From the IMG/VR virus record IMGVR_UViG_3300049020_000027, positions 1 through 38,619 of that record: DNA of 38,619 bases; one strand, 5' to 3'. Positions 1 to 7,283 of the stretch are shown piece after piece. Numbering within the stretch: position 1 is the first letter of the stretch; each line of letters starts with the position of its first letter. The notes under the pieces are model-generated. The model searched no databases, was not told the DNA's origin, and saw nothing but the letters and a program-made list of their open reading frames with translations. Source of the DNA: a virus. A program made the position numbers and the translations under genes.

Positions 1-13
1 GGGTAGGGGGGGG

Positions 14-39
14 CTTTCTCCCCCGTAAGGGGGAGGAAG
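14..39 (+). promoter_or_regulatory. RNA hairpin over the ribosome binding site of the first gene
   Basis: Positions 14-24 and 29-39 form an 11-bp stem (one G-U pair) closed by GTAA, a GNRA-type tetraloop in RNA. The right arm contains the Shine-Dalgarno stretch GGGAGGAAG for the GTG start at 48, so the folded RNA would hide the ribosome site. There is no T-run after the stem, so it does not look like an intrinsic terminator. The pairing is directly visible; translational control is inference. Confidence 0.6.
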
Positions 40-47
40 TAATACAG

Positions 48-584
48 GTGAAGCGTGACAGTGGGCGTGACGTGTCACGGTCAACGATGTCACGGGGCGT
101 GACACAAGAGCGTGACATCCGAAGCGTGACCATCGCGGCTTCCGCCGCTCTGGAGGACGAGCGCGAGACCGCGCTGGCTCGCGCGTTTCGGTTCTTCCGC
201 GACAACCCGGACGAGATGCTGACGCGCCCGGACATCCAGGTGAAGTTCGGCTGCGGCTACGAGCACGCCAAGCACATCGCCCGCCGGCTGATCCAGGAGG
301 GCGTGCCGCGTGCGCAGCTGCCTCGCAGCCCCAGGCCGTCGCAGGCCAAGGCCGTGCCAAAGCCGCCGTCCGTCTTCCCGGACAACCTGGAGCCCAAGCA
401 ACGCCGCGTCCTGCTGGCCTTCATCGAGACGCAGGGAACCGTCCGCGAAGCCGCTGCAGCCGCTGGCGTGGCCTTCCACACCGCCGAGACCTACCTGCGC
501 GATGCCAGGCGCAAGGCGGGCGTCAACACCACCGCGGCCCTGGTCGATCTGTACCGGGCTGCAACGCAGAGGAGCGCAGCATGA
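48..584 (+). CDS. DNA-binding protein with C-terminal LuxR/sigma-region-4-like HTH
   Basis: This 178-aa protein starts at GTG 48, with GGGAGG about 11 bases upstream inside a hairpin. Its first 30 residues are encoded by the CGTGACA repeats and carry several Arg-Asp pairs. Residues about 38-85 look like a helical wing-helix type domain. Residues about 113-172 resemble the HTH of LuxR/sigma region 4 and closely match the small protein at 1496-1717, with shared FP-NL-P--RR and KAGV--T--LV-L positions. It follows the helicase gene and the repeat cluster if the ends join. It could be an origin-binding protein or a late-gene regulator. The family assignment is moderate and the role is inferred. 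Confidence 0.75.
   Translation: MKRDSGRDVSRSTMSRGVTQERDIRSVTIAASAALEDERETALARAFRFFRDNPDEMLTRPDIQVKFGCGYEHAKHIARRLIQEGVPRAQLPRSPRPSQAKAVPKPPSVFPDNLEPKQRRVLLAFIETQGTVREAAAAAGVAFHTAETYLRDARRKAGVNTTAALVDLYRAATQRSAA
54..131 (+). repeat. CGTGAC(A) iteron cluster, left part
   Basis: CGTGACA or one-base variants occur at 54, 66 (CGTGACG), 98, 111 and 125 (CGTGACC) on the + strand. Inverted copies (TGTCACG) occur at 73 and 88. Seven copies in 78 bases is far above chance for a 7-mer. The cluster lies inside the 5' end of the gene at 48 and continues the cluster at the other end of the window. Confidence 0.8.
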
Positions 585-802
585 GCACCGTCCTGACCCG
601 CACCGATCCCGCGCGCCCGCGCGCGCTTTCCGAGGGCCGGTGCGCCGGCTGCATGGAGGGGCAGGGACGCGTCTGCGCGTGCCGTGGTGAGGCGAAGAGC
701 CGGCATCGCAGCTGGTGCATCAGCCAGGCGGAGTTCTGGCGGCTGTACTTGGCGCTGGTGGTGGGCGTGGTCGGGGCGCTGGTGTGGTGGGGGCTGTCGT
801 GA
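581..802 (+). CDS. Small cysteine-rich single-pass membrane protein
   Basis: This 73-aa protein starts in an ATGA overlap with the preceding gene and has GAGGAG upstream. Residues 20-34 contain four cysteines in a Cys-x2-Cys and Cys-x-Cys arrangement. Residues about 50-72 are a hydrophobic segment ending WWGLS, predicted to cross the membrane. No family is recognised. Its place in a coupled operon between an HTH gene and a resolvase gives no clear function. Confidence 0.65.
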   Translation: MSTVLTRTDPARPRALSEGRCAGCMEGQGRVCACRGEAKSRHRSWCISQAEFWRLYLALVVGVVGALVWWGLS

Positions 803-1284
803 TCCGGCTGACGCTCCCTTACCCGATCAGCGCGAACCGCTACTGGGCCTCGCGCGTGGCCAAGGTCAACGGCAAGCCCATGCCGCTCACCTACGTCACG
901 ACCGAGGCCAAGGACTACCGCAAGACCGTGGCCGGCCTGTGCTTCGCTGCCGGCATCTCGCGGCCCATCGCTGGCCGTGTCGCCGTCACGCTGCAGCTCT
1001 ACCCGCACCGGCCGCTGGACTGGCAGAAGCGCCAGCGCCAGCACGGCGCGGCGTGGGACGACACGGTGCAGTGCATCGACCTGACCAACGCCGAGAAGGT
1101 GCTGATGGACGCGCTCAACGGCCTGGCCTTCGAGGACGACAAGCGCGTGTTCCGCTACCAGGCCGAGCGCATGGAGCCCGACGAGCACGGCGCCCGGGTC
1201 GTCATCACCATCACGCCGCTGCAGACCAGCCAGCCCACGCAGGCCGCGCTGCTGCCAGAGGCCGAAGAGGAGGCCGCGTTTTGA
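799..1284 (+). CDS. rusA: RusA-family Holliday junction resolvase
   Basis: This 161-aa protein starts at GTG 799, overlapping the previous stop (GTGA). RusA hallmarks are visible: an N-terminal PYPISANRYW segment, then an acidic centre with Asp-Leu-Thr-Asn, Lys, DALNG and Glu-Asp-Asp. The family is a dimeric, metal-dependent endonuclease that cuts four-way DNA junctions. In phages it resolves recombination or replication intermediates before packaging. The length is a little above the E. coli protein (about 120 aa) because of a C-terminal tail rich in Glu and Ala. An upstream in-frame ATG at 715 is disfavoured because it would overlap the previous gene widely. Confidence 0.88.
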   Translation: MIRLTLPYPISANRYWASRVAKVNGKPMPLTYVTTEAKDYRKTVAGLCFAAGISRPIAGRVAVTLQLYPHRPLDWQKRQRQHGAAWDDTVQCIDLTNAEKVLMDALNGLAFEDDKRVFRYQAERMEPDEHGARVVITITPLQTSQPTQAALLPEAEEEAAF

Positions 1285-1499
1285 CCTGCCCCGCCTGCAC
1301 CGAAGCCGCGACGACCGAGTCGCACCAGTTCGCCAACGGCTGCAAGGGCTGCGTCGCCCGCGGCCTGGCCCGCATCTTCCTGCGCAAGGGTGAGCGCGGC
1401 CGCAAGCTGCGCATGGCCGCAGAGCAAGCCGGCGTCACCGTCGACGAGGTGCACCACGCCTGGCGCAGGGACCGCGCAAACCCGGAGGCAAAGCTTTGA
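1281..1499 (+). CDS. Small zinc-finger-like protein
   Basis: This 72-aa protein probably starts at TTG 1281 in a TTGA overlap with the resolvase stop. Residues 1-24 hold Cys-Pro-Ala-Cys and Cys-Lys-Gly-Cys pairs with a His between them, typical of a small zinc ribbon. The rest is basic and helical (Arg/Lys-rich), ending in a possible DNA-contacting helix. Many phages encode similar small CxxC proteins of unknown function. The unusual start codon is supported because the same TTGA junction recurs at the next two genes. Confidence 0.6.
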   Translation: MTCPACTEAATTESHQFANGCKGCVARGLARIFLRKGERGRKLRMAAEQAGVTVDEVHHAWRRDRANPEAKL

Positions 1500-1717
1500 C
1501 CGCCCCACGCGAGCACGCCGCCTTCCCGGCCAACCTCACCCCAGCCGAGCGCCGCGCCGTGCAGGCCGTCATCGAACACGGCGAGGACAAGCGCGCAGCC
1601 AATGCCCTTGGCGTTTCCGTCTCCACCCTGCGCAGCCAGACCCATGCCGCACGCGCCAAGGCCGGCGTGTCCTGCACCGTGCGGCTGGTGGTGCTTTTCA
1701 TGGAGGCCCAGCGTTGA
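1496..1717 (+). CDS. LuxR-like HTH protein, paralogue of the C-terminal domain of the first gene
   Basis: This 73-aa protein starts at TTG 1496 in a TTGA overlap. Almost the whole protein is one HTH of the LuxR/sigma-region-4 type (residues about 14-65), with RRAVQAVIEH, the helix AANALGVSVSTLRSQ and a KAGV turn. It aligns over its length with the C-terminus of the protein at 48-584. Being just upstream of the virion genes, it is a candidate regulator of late transcription; that role is inferred. Confidence 0.7.
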   Translation: MTAPREHAAFPANLTPAERRAVQAVIEHGEDKRAANALGVSVSTLRSQTHAARAKAGVSCTVRLVVLFMEAQR

Positions 1718-1998
1718 ACCCCTTCCTCTCCGATAACCGCTGGGGCGTGGACTGGGTGCGCGTGATCGCCAACCTGCAGGCCACCGGCCTGTCGCGCGCC
1801 GGCATCGCTGAGCGATGCTTCGTGGCGAAGGGCAGCATCGACGCCTACGGCAGCGAGGACATGCGCCAGCGGCCCGAACACAGCACCGGCGAGCGGCTGA
1901 TCGCGCTGTGGTGCGAGACGCTGGGTTACGAGCGCGACGCGTTGCCCATGCACCGGCGGGGCATCTCGGTGTCGGAGATGCTGCGCTCATCACGCTAG
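1714..1998 (+). CDS. Small HTH protein of unknown role
   Basis: This 94-aa protein starts at TTG 1714 in a TTGA overlap with the preceding stop. Residues about 14-50 (VRVIANLQATGLSRAGIAER and the following helix) resemble a Cro/CI-type helix-turn-helix that skips the first helix. The C-terminus is basic. It is the last gene before the 34-bp motif and the head genes, which is where many temperate phages place a late regulator. No specific family is recognised. Confidence 0.62.
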   Translation: MNPFLSDNRWGVDWVRVIANLQATGLSRAGIAERCFVAKGSIDAYGSEDMRQRPEHSTGERLIALWCETLGYERDALPMHRRGISVSEMLRSSR

Positions 1999-2002
1999 GC
2001 AC

Positions 2003-2036
2003 GCCGGGATTCCGGCCGCCCCCCACCGAGACATTG
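2003..2036 (+). repeat. 34-bp dispersed motif, copy 1
   Basis: GCCGGGATTCCGGCC at 2003-2017 is followed after 11 bases by AGACATTG. The same arrangement occurs at 7112 and 21067. The first part can fold as GCCGG-GATT-CCGGC. A 7-bp stem (2038-2044 with 2048-2054, loop CAA) follows at once. The copy lies in the 96-base gap before the first virion gene. A protein-binding site, promoter element or antitermination-type RNA element are all possible. Confidence 0.75.
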
Positions 2037-2094
2037 CGCGGGTCCAAGACCCGCCGCAGCCACCGCCGCTGCGGCTCCAGCCAGGAGCGCCAGC

Positions 2095-2325
2095 ATGTCC
2101 CGAGCCAAAGCCACCCAAGTCCCCGGCGCCGCTGCCGCAGCCACCGCCGCTGCGCCCATCCCAGAGAGCAAGCCCGAGGTCGACGTGGCCGGCCTGCCCA
2201 ACGCCGTCGACGTGGACGCCCGCGCGCTGCGCGGCCCGGTGCTGACCCGTCAGGGCTGGGTGACACCCGACGAGGCCTGGCAGAAGGCGAACCCCGCCGA
2301 GTTCCAGAAGCTGCTGCAGGGCTGA
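2095..2325 (+). CDS. Small protein at the start of the head module, unknown
   Basis: This 76-aa protein starts at ATG 2095 with AGGAG about nine bases upstream. The first 20 residues are Ala/Pro-rich and probably disordered. The C-terminal part contains a GWVTPDEAWQKANPAEFQ segment that looks folded. No family is recognised. It is the first gene of the rightward structural block, so a minor head or assembly role is plausible but unproven. Confidence 0.65.
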   Translation: MSRAKATQVPGAAAAATAAAPIPESKPEVDVAGLPNAVDVDARALRGPVLTRQGWVTPDEAWQKANPAEFQKLLQG

Positions 2326-2332
2326 CCCGACC

Positions 2333-2827
2333 ATGTGCACGCCCAAGCTCATGGGCATCGCGGCGCCCATCACCAAGGTGAACCCGACGCTGGGAACCCT
2401 GTTCACCGGCATTCGGCCGGGCACGAATCTGGGTGGCATCGCGCTGGACCCGCTGAACCTGTCCGGCGCCTTCGGCAAGAAGGAGTCCGCGCCTGCGCCG
2501 CCTGACCCGGCGACCGAGCGCGCGACAGCCGAGGCCGAGGCAGCCCAGCGCGCCAACACGCAGCTGGCGCTCAACAACAAGCGCCGCCGCGAGCAGCAGA
2601 GCCTCATGAGCAAGGGCGCGCCCACCACGGCCGCGCCGACCTTCAGCTTCGGCGATAGCGCAGCCACCGACCCGACCGCCAACACGCTGAGCGCCACCGG
2701 CTTGACCACGCGCAACACGACGGCCAAGCGCGCATCGCTGATGTCCAGCGGCGCACCGACGGCGCCGGCCGGCGGAAGCTATGGCGGTGGTGGCGGCCGC
2801 TCGCAGTACCAGGTGGCACTCCAGTGA
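2333..2827 (+). CDS. Minor head/virion protein candidate upstream of portal
   Basis: This 164-aa protein starts at ATG 2333. It has a short hydrophobic N-terminus, an acidic/Ala-rich helical middle (residues about 60-95, PATERATAEAEAAQRAN) and a Ser/Thr/Gly-rich tail ending in a Gly run. Its stop overlaps the portal start (GTGA). Many T7-like temperate podoviruses have a protein of this size and composition just before the portal gene, usually unnamed. The function is unknown. Confidence 0.65.
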   Translation: MCTPKLMGIAAPITKVNPTLGTLFTGIRPGTNLGGIALDPLNLSGAFGKKESAPAPPDPATERATAEAEAAQRANTQLALNNKRRREQQSLMSKGAPTTAAPTFSFGDSAATDPTANTLSATGLTTRNTTAKRASLMSSGAPTAPAGGSYGGGGGRSQYQVALQ

Positions 2828-4452
2828 GAGACAGCACCGCATCCCTGTTGATCCGCCGCCTGGGCATGATGAAGGCCGAGCGGACCAAACACGAGCACAT
2901 TTGGCGCGCCTGCATCGAGGTCTGCTACCCCGAACTGGCCGAAGGCCTGAACGGTGACCAGGTCGACGCCAGCACGGCGCAGACCAAGAAGGCCGAGCAG
3001 ATGGACAGCACCGCGACGGACTCGGTGCGCATGCTGGCCAGCCAGGTCATGGGCGGCATGACGCCGGCCAATGCGGTCTGGCCCGCCTTCGACGTGGGTG
3101 ACGAGACCGACGAGGAGCAGCGCTGGCTGGACCATGCCGGTGAGCGCGTGTGGGAAGGCATCCACGGCGCCAACTACGACGCGGCCAAGTTCGAGGCGCT
3201 GCTGTTCGTCATGTGCGCCGGCTGGATGGTGCTGTTCATCGACGAGGACGGCGACGCCCTCACGTTCCAGCAGTTCCCCATCGGCCAGTGCTACCTGGCC
3301 GCGAGCCGGCCTGGCGGGCGCATCGACACGCTGTTCCGCTGCTTCAAGCTGACCGCCGAGCAGGCCGTGGCGACCTATGGCGACAAGCTCAGCGCCAAGG
3401 TGCATGACGACGCCCGGCAGAAGCCGGACACGATGCACGAGTTCCTGCACGCGGTCTACCCGCGCACCGAGTACACGCCGGGCAGCAAGCTGCCGCGCAA
3501 CCTGCCGTTCGCGTCGTGCCACGTCGAGATCAGCACCAAGCAGCTGGTGCGCGAGAGCGGCTACCACGAGCAGCCCTTCGTAGCGCCGCGCTGGACGCAG
3601 ATCCCGGGCAGCCCCTACGCAACGGGCCCGATGTCGGCGGCCCTTCCGACCGTGCGCCGCCTGAACGAGCTGCTGAAGCTGGAGACGGTGGCGCTGGCCC
3701 GTGCTGCTGCTGGCGTCTACGTGGCCGCCGACGATGGCGTGCTGAACCCCCGCACGGTGCGTGTGCGCGGCGGCACGGTCATCGTCGCCAACGACGTCAA
3801 CAGCATCAAGGAACTGCCGACCGGCGCGAACTTCAACGTCACCTTCACGAAGGCCGACGAGATGCGCGCCGAGATCCGCCGCGTGCTGATGGCTGACCAG
3901 CTGCAGCCGCAGGACGGCCCGGCGATGACGGCCACCGAGGTGCATGTGCGCGTGGCGCTGATTCGCCAGTTGCTGGGCCCGCTGTATGGCCGCTTCCAGG
4001 CCGAGGACCTGGCGCCCACCGTCGAGCGCGTCTTCGGCCTGATGTACCGCCGCGGTCGCCCTGAGCTGGGCGGCAGGCCTGGCCCGGTGGACATCGACGA
4101 CATGCCCGAGTCGCTGACGAACACCAAGTACCGCGTGCGCTTCGACAACCCGCTGGCCCGCGCGCAGCGGCTGGAGGAGGTCACGGCCATCGAGCGCACG
4201 GTGGTGCTGGCCGGCACGATGGCCCAGCAGGGCAAGCCCGAGGTGCTGGACCTGATCGACGGCGACGAAAGCCTGCGCCTGGCCGCCAAGGGCCTGGGCG
4301 CACCGGCCGCGATGTTGCGCGACGAGAAGGCGCTGGCCGTCTTCCGCAAGCAGCGCGAGCAGGCCCAAGACGACGCGGCCGACGCCGAGCAGGCCCAACA
4401 AGTTCAAACCATGGCCGTGGAGGCTGCGCTGAAGCAGCCGGCGGCGGCGTAG
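2824..4452 (+). CDS. Portal protein (T7 gp8-like head-tail connector)
   Basis: This 542-aa protein starts at GTG 2824. The N-terminal stretch with KHEHIWRACIEVCYPEL, the segment MLASQVMGGMTPANAVWPAF and the late region around EDLAPTVERVFGLMYRRG are typical of the T7-type portal family. The portal forms the dodecameric ring at the capsid vertex through which DNA is packaged and ejected. Its size matches the family (about 500-560 aa). The C-terminal 40 residues are Gln/Ala-rich helix. It sits before the scaffold and capsid genes as expected. Confidence 0.93.
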   Translation: MRDSTASLLIRRLGMMKAERTKHEHIWRACIEVCYPELAEGLNGDQVDASTAQTKKAEQMDSTATDSVRMLASQVMGGMTPANAVWPAFDVGDETDEEQRWLDHAGERVWEGIHGANYDAAKFEALLFVMCAGWMVLFIDEDGDALTFQQFPIGQCYLAASRPGGRIDTLFRCFKLTAEQAVATYGDKLSAKVHDDARQKPDTMHEFLHAVYPRTEYTPGSKLPRNLPFASCHVEISTKQLVRESGYHEQPFVAPRWTQIPGSPYATGPMSAALPTVRRLNELLKLETVALARAAAGVYVAADDGVLNPRTVRVRGGTVIVANDVNSIKELPTGANFNVTFTKADEMRAEIRRVLMADQLQPQDGPAMTATEVHVRVALIRQLLGPLYGRFQAEDLAPTVERVFGLMYRRGRPELGGRPGPVDIDDMPESLTNTKYRVRFDNPLARAQRLEEVTAIERTVVLAGTMAQQGKPEVLDLIDGDESLRLAAKGLGAPAAMLRDEKALAVFRKQREQAQDDAADAEQAQQVQTMAVEAALKQPAAA

Positions 4453-4461
4453 GAGCACAAC

Positions 4462-5607
4462 ATGTCGATGACGATTTCGGGGCCGCCGTGGAATGTGACC
4501 ATCCCGCCTGCGGTGTCAGGGGGTGGGAACAATGTGAAGCTCCCCAAGTGGCGCCGCGCGCTGGCCAAGGTCAGGGCAGGGACTGCTAACGCCAACCTGA
4601 TGGCACTCGGCGACAGCACGACTGCCGGCTCCTTTGCCACCGGCAACGGGTATGTCGCAAGCGCCCGGTCGATGAGCTACCCAACGCAGTTGGCCGCCCT
4701 GATGGCGACGGCGACGGGGCTGCCGATCAATCTGAACACCTTCGCGGGTTCCAACGCCGGCAGCTCAGACTTTCTGGCCTACGACCCCCGCTGGACATCT
4801 CTCGGCACGAACTGGACGGTAGGAGCGATCCCGAGTTTTGGCGGGTCACTGATCGGCAACAACAACGCTGGCAACTACACGACTGCCAAGTTTCAGACCA
4901 GCGGCATCACCGACACGGTCGACATCTGGTATCTCCAGAACACCAGCTACGGCACCTTCACTGTGTCTATCGACGGCGGGCAGTCCACCAGCGCCAACAT
5001 CGTTGCGGCCGGCGCGATCAGCATGCAGAAGGTGACCAAGACCTTCACGCGCGGCAGCAACCACGTCCTTGAGTTCAACAAGGTGGCTGACGGCAACGTC
5101 TTCATCGCTGGCTTCTGCGCCTATGACTCTCAGGTCAAGTCGGTGAACATCTTCAACGGCGGCTACCCTGGCAAGAAGGCCAGCGACTTCGTCGCAAACA
5201 CCAACGTGTGGGACCCGCTGCCGATGCTTGGCACGTTCGCGCCAGACCTGACGCTGTTGAACATCAACATCAACGATTGGATCGCCGGCACCGCAGCGGC
5301 GACGTTCACGTCTCAGATGCAGACCATCATCACGCAGGCCCAGTTGTCGGGCGACGTGCTGCTGCAGACCGGCATGCCGAGCAAGATCACCAGCGCCACG
5401 CAGGCGGCGCAGGATGCCATCACCGTGGCGACGCGGCTGCTTGCTCAGCCGCTCAACATCCCTGTGGTCGATGTGTCGTCGGCCTGGTGCGACTACACCA
5501 CGGCGGTGGCCAGCGGCTACTTCTTGCCGGCCAATGACGTTGTCCACCCGGGCGCCGCAGGCTACGCCAACGCGGCCCTGCTGATCTCGCAGGTCATCAG
5601 CGCCTGA
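4462..5607 (+). CDS. SGNH/GDSL-type hydrolase in the head module
   Basis: This 381-aa protein starts at ATG 4462 with GGAG six bases upstream. SGNH blocks are visible: GDS at residues 50-52 (nucleophile Ser52), Asn-Asp at 271-272 and Asp359-x-x-His362 as the likely catalytic Asp/His. A beta-rich insert (about residues 110-230) separates block I from the rest and may be a carbohydrate-binding domain. Phage members of this clan act as esterases or deacetylases on surface polysaccharide. Location between portal and scaffold is unusual for a host-polysaccharide enzyme. No signal peptide is seen, so a virion-borne role is inferred. Confidence 0.82.
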   Translation: MSMTISGPPWNVTIPPAVSGGGNNVKLPKWRRALAKVRAGTANANLMALGDSTTAGSFATGNGYVASARSMSYPTQLAALMATATGLPINLNTFAGSNAGSSDFLAYDPRWTSLGTNWTVGAIPSFGGSLIGNNNAGNYTTAKFQTSGITDTVDIWYLQNTSYGTFTVSIDGGQSTSANIVAAGAISMQKVTKTFTRGSNHVLEFNKVADGNVFIAGFCAYDSQVKSVNIFNGGYPGKKASDFVANTNVWDPLPMLGTFAPDLTLLNININDWIAGTAAATFTSQMQTIITQAQLSGDVLLQTGMPSKITSATQAAQDAITVATRLLAQPLNIPVVDVSSAWCDYTTAVASGYFLPANDVVHPGAAGYANAALLISQVISA

Positions 5608-5608
5608 C

Positions 5609-5803
5609 TCAGATGCGCGGCTGCAGGCAATCGTCGGCGTGCCCGAAGTACGCACCGCCAGCGCAGCACCTCGTCAAGAGGTTGCGGGCTTCCGTCAGCC
5701 GCTTGTCGGCGGCAGCCGTGTTGTCTGGTGTGGGCTCCGCTGCCGCGCGCGCTGCGGCGCTGACCCAGGCCTCAAGCGTCTCGAATTGCTTGTTCGTGAA
5801 CAT
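5609..5803 (-). CDS. Small antisense protein in the late operon
   Basis: This 64-aa protein starts at the complement of 5801-5803, with GGGAGAAG about six bases upstream on the - strand. It converges on the SGNH gene (stop codons one base apart) and fills an otherwise empty gap on the + strand. It contains an aromatic N-terminus (FETLEAW), an Ala-rich helix and Cys45, Cys46, Cys59 with a His. No family is recognised. The good ribosome site and exact fit into the gap argue that it is real. Confidence 0.65.
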   Translation of the reverse strand: MFTNKQFETLEAWVSAAARAAAEPTPDNTAAADKRLTEARNLLTRCCAGGAYFGHADDCLQPRI

Positions 5804-5891
5804 GTCTCTTCTCCCTGGCCCACGTTCTAGGGGCCTTGGCGAAATGTTACATGTTTCCAGCTGACCTGATTCCCATCCCCTGCCGGTACAT
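5804..5891. promoter_or_regulatory. Divergent intergenic region between antisense gene and Bbp19-like gene
   Basis: These 88 bases separate two divergently read genes and are less GC-rich than the surroundings around 5840-5865. A short inverted repeat (GGCCC and GGGCC around 5818-5835) is present. A promoter for the - strand gene is expected here, but no convincing -35/-10 pair could be fixed by eye. Confidence 0.3.
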
Positions 5892-6095
5892 ATGGCCACC
5901 CCACAGCAGTATTTCAACGCCCTGGCCCTGACCCCCGACGGCCAGGCGGTGCTCGACGAGCTGATGGACGAGTTCGGCGGCACGCTGTGGGCCGCTACCG
6001 ACGGCGATCGCGCCCGCAACATCGGCCGCCGCGAGGTGCTGGAGCACATCCAGGCCATGCTCGCCCAGGCCGAGCCCATCCCCCGCCCACGCTGA
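5892..6095 (+). CDS. Bbp19-like small phage protein
   Basis: This 67-aa protein starts at ATG 5892. The pattern of an N-terminal helix, an FGG turn, then GRREVLEHIQAML resembles the small Bbp19-type proteins that lie between portal and scaffold/capsid genes in Bordetella BPP-1-like and related podoviruses. Their function is not established. The family match is from the visible pattern and gene position only. Confidence 0.6.
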   Translation: MATPQQYFNALALTPDGQAVLDELMDEFGGTLWAATDGDRARNIGRREVLEHIQAMLAQAEPIPRPR

Positions 6096-6166
6096 CACCG
6101 CGCGGCTACGCATCGAGCAGCCGGCCCGATGCCGCCGCCCAGCACCAGGCCGGCGAAGGATGAACG

Positions 6167-7111
6167 ATGCATGTCCGCAACTTCCACCGATCGCGCCGCC
6201 TCTTCGACGAGCTGGCCACTGATGGCGGGCAGCCTGGCGGCGCTGCGGCGCCTGCTGCTGCCGCTCCGGCGGCCGACGCCACCGCAGCACCCGCACCTGC
6301 TGCCAGCGCTCCTGCACCAGGCCCAGCACCTGCGGTCAGTGCACCAGCTGCACCAGCTCCGCAGCCTGGCAGCCTCATGGCTCGCGGCGCCGCAGCTGCG
6401 CCTGCTGGACCTGCACCTGCAGGCAGCCCTGCACCGGCTGAGCCTGCGGCCACCATCCCCGAAAAGTACATCGTCAAGAACGAAGACGGGACGACGAACC
6501 ATGAAGCGACGGCGCTGAAGGTCGCGCAGGCCCACTCGGCGCTGGAGAAGCGCATGGGCGCGGGCGAGGCGCCCCCGCAGACGCCCGATGGCTACGCGCC
6601 CGAGCTGCCGCAGGGCATCACCATGGACCAGCTGAAGGCTGACCCCATGTTCGCCGGCTTCCTGAAGGGCGCACACGCGGTGGGCCTCAACAACCGGCAG
6701 GTGTCCTACCTGCTGGGCGAGTTTCAGCAGCGCGTGCAGCTCATCACCGACCAGGCGCGCGACCCTGCGGTGGCCGAGGCCGAGCTGGGCAAGGTGTGGA
6801 CGACGCCGCAGGCCATGGAGCGTGGCCTGACCAACTGCTACCGCGGCGCGCAGGCCTTCGCCGAGGACGCCGACCACGCCAAGCGCCTGGACGAGAAGTT
6901 CGGCAGCGACCCGGACTTCATCCGCCTGATGGCCAAGGTCGGCGCCGAACTCGGCGAGGACCGGCTACCGAACGGCGGGCTCACCACACTGGAGACCGAC
7001 ACGCTGGAGAGCCTGCGCCGCAGCGAGGCCTATCGCGACGCCAAGCACCCCGACCACGCGGCCACCGTCGCCAAGGTCTCGTCGCTGTATCGCAAGCTGC
7101 ACCCGGAGTAA
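6167..7111 (+). CDS. Capsid scaffold/assembly protein
   Basis: This 314-aa protein starts at ATG 6167 with GAAGGA upstream. Residues about 20-105 are an Ala/Pro low-complexity region. The remainder is acidic and helical, with PDGYAPELPQGI and LKADPMFAGFLKGAHAVGLNNRQVSYLLGEF, typical of podovirus scaffolds just before the capsid gene. Scaffolds guide procapsid assembly with the portal and then leave. Gene order (portal, scaffold, capsid) supports the call. The long Ala/Pro region is unusually extensive. Confidence 0.82.
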   Translation: MHVRNFHRSRRLFDELATDGGQPGGAAAPAAAAPAADATAAPAPAASAPAPGPAPAVSAPAAPAPQPGSLMARGAAAAPAGPAPAGSPAPAEPAATIPEKYIVKNEDGTTNHEATALKVAQAHSALEKRMGAGEAPPQTPDGYAPELPQGITMDQLKADPMFAGFLKGAHAVGLNNRQVSYLLGEFQQRVQLITDQARDPAVAEAELGKVWTTPQAMERGLTNCYRGAQAFAEDADHAKRLDEKFGSDPDFIRLMAKVGAELGEDRLPNGGLTTLETDTLESLRRSEAYRDAKHPDHAATVAKVSSLYRKLHPE

Positions 7112-7145
7112 GCCGGGATTCCGGCCGGGGCTGGGGCAGACATTG
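7112..7145 (+). repeat. 34-bp dispersed motif, copy 2
   Basis: GCCGGGATTCCGGCC at 7112-7126 is followed after exactly 11 bases by AGACATTG. It begins right after the scaffold stop and lies in the 172-base gap before the capsid gene. Further GC-rich inverted repeats follow (GCCCGG near 7157, CCGGGC near 7178). Nothing else that looks like a gene is present in 7112-7283. The placement suggests control of, or RNA processing before, capsid expression. Confidence 0.75.
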
Positions 7146-7283
7146 CCGCCAGTCCCGCCCGGCATGGCAGCCGGATACCGGGCCACAACAGCCCGGCAGC
7201 TCGTCAAACGCCAAACGAAGCAGTCGACATCGCGGCCCGAAAGGACACCCGCACCAGGGGCGTGACTCCACCAAGGAATCACC

